Source of the DNA: Pseudonocardia hydrocarbonoxydans
Lineage (GTDB): Bacteria > Actinomycetota > Actinomycetes > Mycobacteriales > Pseudonocardiaceae
Length of the DNA stretch: 64,000 nt
NCBI RefSeq assembly: GCF_006539565.1
Contig: NZ_BJNG01000005.1
Coordinates: 158,364 to 222,363 of the forward strand
Direction: 5' to 3'
Shown piece by piece: positions 61,745 through 64,000 of this stretch (positions are counted from its first letter, which is position 1; each line of letters begins with the position of its first letter). Position numbers and translations under genes: made by a program. The notes below the pieces were generated by a model, which saw only the letters and a list, made by a program, of their open reading frames with translations, was not told where the DNA came from and ran no database searches.

Positions 61745-63094
61745 TCACTGTCCGTAACGTCGTGCGGACGTGGAGTCCTCCGCGACCCGTGGCTGCGGGG
61801 CGGGCTGGGTGCCCATCCGCACGACGTTGCGCCCGGCGCGCTTGGCCGCGTAGAGCGCGGTGTCGGCCACCTGCAGCAGGTCGCGCAGGTCGCGGCCGTC
61901 TCCGGGGTAGAGCGCGCAGCCGACCGACGCGCTGAGCCCCGCGACCGTCAGCGGGCCGTCGGCGGTGGGCATCTCGACGCGCAGCGCCGAGATCCGCTCC
62001 CGGATCCGCTCCGCGACCACCCGCAGCTCGCCGCCCTCCGGGTCGCCGAGGGTGCCGAGCAGGACGACGAACTCCTCGCCGCCGAAGCGGCCGACGAGAT
62101 CGCGCTCGCGCACCTCGCCGCGCAGCGTGTCGGCCACCGCGGCGAGCACCCGGTCGCCCGCCAGGTGGCCGTGGGTGTCGTTGACGTCCTTGAAGTGGTC
62201 GAGGTCGATGACCAGCACCGCGCGCGGGGCGGACCGGCGCTCGGCCCGCCGCAGCTCCCGCTCGGCCTGGGTGTGCCAGGCGGCGGCGTTGAGCAGGCCG
62301 GTCTTGCCGTCGGTGTTCGCCGCCACCTCCAGGTGCCGCACGAGCACGGCCCGGTGCAGCACCAGCAGGGGCGGGAACACGAACACCACGAGCCAGGCGT
62401 TGACGACGACCGCCGCGGCCGTGAGCGCGCCGAGGCACAGTGTGGCCACCTCGAGCAGGTTCTCGTCCCACTCCCCCACGATCGAGGCCACGTCGGCCTG
62501 CGGGGAGTTGACCGCGATCACCCCGGCCACGAGCGCGGTGTTGACGGTGAGGAACACCAGCACGCCGAGCCCGAGCACGTGCAGGTCGAACCGGTCCCCG
62601 GTGCCGCCCGCCGTGGCCGCCGCCATGACCCCCGAGGCGGCCAGGCTCGTCAGCACCATGGTGGCCGAGCTGAACAGGTGTTTGTAGACGGGGTTGCGCG
62701 GGCGGGCCGACCGCAGCCACAGGTGCAGGTGGATCACGAACGTGCAGAGCACCGCGTAGATCGGGGGCAACAGCACGATCGCGGCGAAGAACCACACCGA
62801 GCCGAGGTTGACGTGCACCTCTCCGTTGACCCGGCGCCGCATCTGTTCGACGCCCCGCGCGATCTCGGTGTGCGCGATGCCGAGGCCGACGATCAGCAGC
62901 ATGTCGCGCAGACCGCGACCGTCGGGCATCGCGCTGCCGATCGCGAGGACGACGACCACGGCGACCGCGGTGAACTCGACCGTCAGAATCGCGGCCGTCA
63001 ATCGGACGGGCAGATTCCACAACGGCCACCGCGCGACGAACGCCGGCAGCCCACGGCCGGACGCGGGGCGCCCGGTGCTGCGGCTGCCGGTCAT
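61745..63094 (-). CDS. Membrane diguanylate cyclase (GGDEF), copy 2
   Basis: 449 residues, the same architecture as its neighbour: multi-spanning membrane region to about residue 250, then TDGKTGLLNAAAWHTQAERE, LDHFKDVNDTHGHLAGDRVL, RFGGEEFVVLLG with intact RxxD (RERD). It should be an active, product-inhibited cyclase. ATG 63094. The 325 bases upstream, towards the mini-ORF array, are the shared divergent promoter region. Confidence 0.92.
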   Translation of the reverse strand: MTGSRSTGRPASGRGLPAFVARWPLWNLPVRLTAAILTVEFTAVAVVVVLAIGSAMPDGRGLRDMLLIVGLGIAHTEIARGVEQMRRRVNGEVHVNLGSVWFFAAIVLLPPIYAVLCTFVIHLHLWLRSARPRNPVYKHLFSSATMVLTSLAASGVMAAATAGGTGDRFDLHVLGLGVLVFLTVNTALVAGVIAVNSPQADVASIVGEWDENLLEVATLCLGALTAAAVVVNAWLVVFVFPPLLVLHRAVLVRHLEVAANTDGKTGLLNAAAWHTQAERELRRAERRSAPRAVLVIDLDHFKDVNDTHGHLAGDRVLAAVADTLRGEVRERDLVGRFGGEEFVVLLGTLGDPEGGELRVVAERIRERISALRVEMPTADGPLTVAGLSASVGCALYPGDGRDLRDLLQVADTALYAAKRAGRNVVRMGTQPAPQPRVAEDSTSARRYGQ

Positions 63095-63418
63095 CGGACT
63101 CCTAGATCGTTCGGGCGTGCGGCACCGACGCTAGCCGAGTGCGGCAGTGGCGTCATCCCCGGCGGCCGCACCGGACCACCGGGTTCCGTTCACCCCAATC
63201 CGCCCATTCCGTCACTGGGCCATTCGGCCTAACAATGCCGTCCACATGCCGTAGTTGCGGCCGTACGGAGTCGCGGGCGCCGTCCGGTCGGCGACCCTGG
63301 CTGCGTCCGCCGGACCGGTGACCCGGTCACCACGACCCGCACGAGGAGATCGCTGTGAGCGGCGGGCCCGTACGGCGGGTGCGGCCGACCGCACGGCCCG
63401 AGCAGGAGGGAGACGCCC
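63095..63418. other. Intergenic region between the GGDEF gene and the mini-ORF array
   Basis: About 320 bases. GGTGACCCGGTCACC (63317-63331) is a perfect 7-1-7 palindrome, a possible operator. GAGGAGA (63343-63349) precedes a GTG at 63355 with good spacing. That frame (SGGPVRRVRPTARPEQEGDA) stays open through the mini-ORFs in another phase but loses G/C at third positions after the first 22 codons, so it is probably a leader or a non-coding overlap. I see no other gene. Confidence 0.45.
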
Positions 63419-63442
63419 GTGACCGGCAAGGACTGGAACTGA
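63419..63442 (+). CDS. Mini-ORF 1: MTGKDWN
   Basis: GTG start, seven codons, TGA stop. A strong AGGAGGGAG (63404-63412) precedes it by six bases. It encodes GKDWN like the three following units but has an extra Thr and a different leader sequence. The 18 bases from GGC to TGA are identical in all four units while the upstream sequences differ, which points to selection on the peptide. Confidence 0.55.
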   Translation: MTGKDWN

Positions 63443-63490
63443 AGCCACCATTCCGACGATTCGTGCACGACCCGGGAAAGGAGTGCCGAA

Positions 63491-63511
63491 ATGGGCAAGG
63501 ACTGGAACTGA
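63491..63511 (+). CDS. Mini-ORF 2: MGKDWN
   Basis: ATG, six codons, TGA. AAAGGAG (63477-63483) is seven bases before the ATG. Leader sequence differs from units 1, 3 and 4; the coding part is identical at nucleotide level to units 3 and 4. Ends in Asn, as the MccA heptapeptide of microcin C does. Confidence 0.6.
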   Translation: MGKDWN

Positions 63512-63550
63512 ACCGACCGCACCGCGTCCCTCAACCCGAAAGGACCAGCC

Positions 63551-63571
63551 ATGGGCAAGGACTGGAACTGA
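63551..63571 (+). CDS. Mini-ORF 3: MGKDWN
   Basis: ATG, six codons, TGA. GAAAGGA (63538-63544) is six bases before the ATG. Units 3 and 4 share the 31-base stretch from the ribosome site to the stop exactly and differ only in the C-rich spacer, so they are a recent 60-base tandem duplication. Confidence 0.6.
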   Translation: MGKDWN

Positions 63572-63610
63572 CCCCACCACCCCCCACCCCACAACCCGAA
63601 AGGACCAGCC

Positions 63611-63631
63611 ATGGGCAAGGACTGGAACTGA
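63611..63631 (+). CDS. Mini-ORF 4: MGKDWN
   Basis: ATG, six codons, TGA; GAAAGGA at 63598-63604. It ends four bases before the stop codon of the convergent MFS gene, so the array and that gene are packed end to end with no room for a terminator between them. Confidence 0.6.
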   Translation: MGKDWN

Positions 63632-63635
63632 CCCG

Positions 63636-64000
63636 TCACGCCCCGACGGTCTGGGGCCGCTCGGCGTGGCCGCCCACCTGGGCGGACCGCCACGCGAGCG
63701 CCCCGCCCAGGGCGATGACGACACCGGCGGCCCCGCACACGGCGATGGCCGTGGACGGGGTCCACAGGTCGGCGAGCAGGCCGCCGGCCAGTACGGCGAC
63801 CCCCTGTCCCGCGACGATCCCGGAGGCGGCGACGCCGATGGCGCGTCCGCGGATCGCGGCGGGGGTGGCCCGGACGAACGACGCCTGCGCCTGCATGACG
63901 TACGCCGTCGAGGCCATCCCGGACACGCCGAAGAGCAGCAGCGCGACCGGGACGCCGGGCACGAGTGCGGTGAACAGGAGCGGGACACCCGCGGCGACGG
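63636..64000 (-). CDS. MFS transporter, C-terminal part (runs off the right edge)
   Basis: The minus-strand frame is open to the edge and ends at 63636. It encodes about four membrane segments of a major facilitator: ALVPGVPVALLLFGVSGMAS, SFVRATPAAIRGRAIGVAAS (the loop RGRAIG is typical of the second half), VAVLAGGLLADLWTP, GAAGVVIALGGALAWR. Probably a drug- or metabolite-efflux pump; substrate unknown. The N-terminal two thirds are outside the window. It converges on the mini-ORF array. Confidence 0.85.
   Translation of the reverse strand, partial: VAAGVPLLFTALVPGVPVALLLFGVSGMASTAYVMQAQASFVRATPAAIRGRAIGVAASGIVAGQGVAVLAGGLLADLWTPSTAIAVCGAAGVVIALGGALAWRSAQVGGHAERPQTVGA

Noticed and set aside
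63229..63765. Minus-strand ORF with QFQSLPMAGPFG repeats
   Set aside because: It is the reverse reading of the mini-ORF repeats. Third positions are mixed, TTG codons appear, and it overlaps the MFS gene in a wrong frame.
63355..64000. GTG 63355 frame as one long repetitive protein (GQGLEL repeats)
   Set aside because: Third-position G/C falls to about half in the repeat part, unlike any real gene here, and the frame continues antisense through the MFS gene.

Overview
The window comes from a very GC-rich actinomycete. Coding third positions are almost always G or C, GTG starts are common, and genes are packed with 4-base ATGA/GTGA overlaps. A DUF3000 gene, a HemQ-type haem pathway, a probable 10-methyl fatty acid gene pair, WS/DGAT, AmaP/Asp23 genes, and a ptpA / aminotransferase / Nif3 / C4-zinc-ribbon / phosphatase block arranged much as in mycobacteria all fit Pseudonocardiales (Pseudonocardia-like). 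This placement is inference.

Region 1 (1-18.1 kb) is a bacterial microcompartment (BMC) locus without a classical signature enzyme. One minus-strand operon (8033 to 577) encodes a BMC-P vertex protein, a BMC-H, an acylating-type aldehyde dehydrogenase, an EutJ-like chaperone, a BMC-T, an odd EutQ-like/LDH-like fusion, a Zn-alcohol dehydrogenase and a GAF/PucR-type regulator. A second BMC-H lies at 297-596. On the other side are a lipocalin-like protein and a HAD phosphatase (plus strand), and a minus-strand operon with a stand-alone phosphohistidine swivel domain, two unrecognised proteins and a PPDK-like dikinase. The motif TTGTCY-N5-GGACAA, or a close variant, lies in front of all the transcription units of the locus, so a single regulon is likely. 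A ketopantoate-reductase-like gene and an AtuA-family gene follow.

Region 2 (18.1-41.1 kb) is mostly housekeeping: a VapBC-like pair whose toxin is frameshifted, a HIRAN protein, rnpB, HAD/TauE/ArsB-like/carbonic anhydrase genes, the Nif3 block, lipid genes (WS/DGAT, tmsAB-like), an aldo/keto reductase, a PhaC-like hydrolase, acyl-CoA dehydrogenase, PPK2, a Uma2 protein and an iron-siderophore-type ABC importer without a binding protein but with an IdeR-like box.

Region 3 (41.1-63.1 kb) holds a RibD-like reductase; an Asp23/DUF2273/DUF6286/AmaP envelope-stress operon behind a SigB-type promoter; a hydrolase-like lipoprotein that has lost its catalytic residues; LigD polymerase; MsrB; hemE-hemG-hemQ; DUF3000; a LuxR response regulator with RNase D; a dxs-response regulator-kinase operon; and two paralogous GGDEF membrane proteins.

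Region 4 (63.1-64 kb) holds the most unusual item: four tandem mini-ORFs, each with its own ribosome binding site, encoding (M/MT)GKDWN peptides of 6-7 residues, converging on the 3' end of an MFS transporter gene. Palindromic dispersed repeats embedded in coding sequence (HAD, cobC-like and hemG genes) are a second recurrent oddity.
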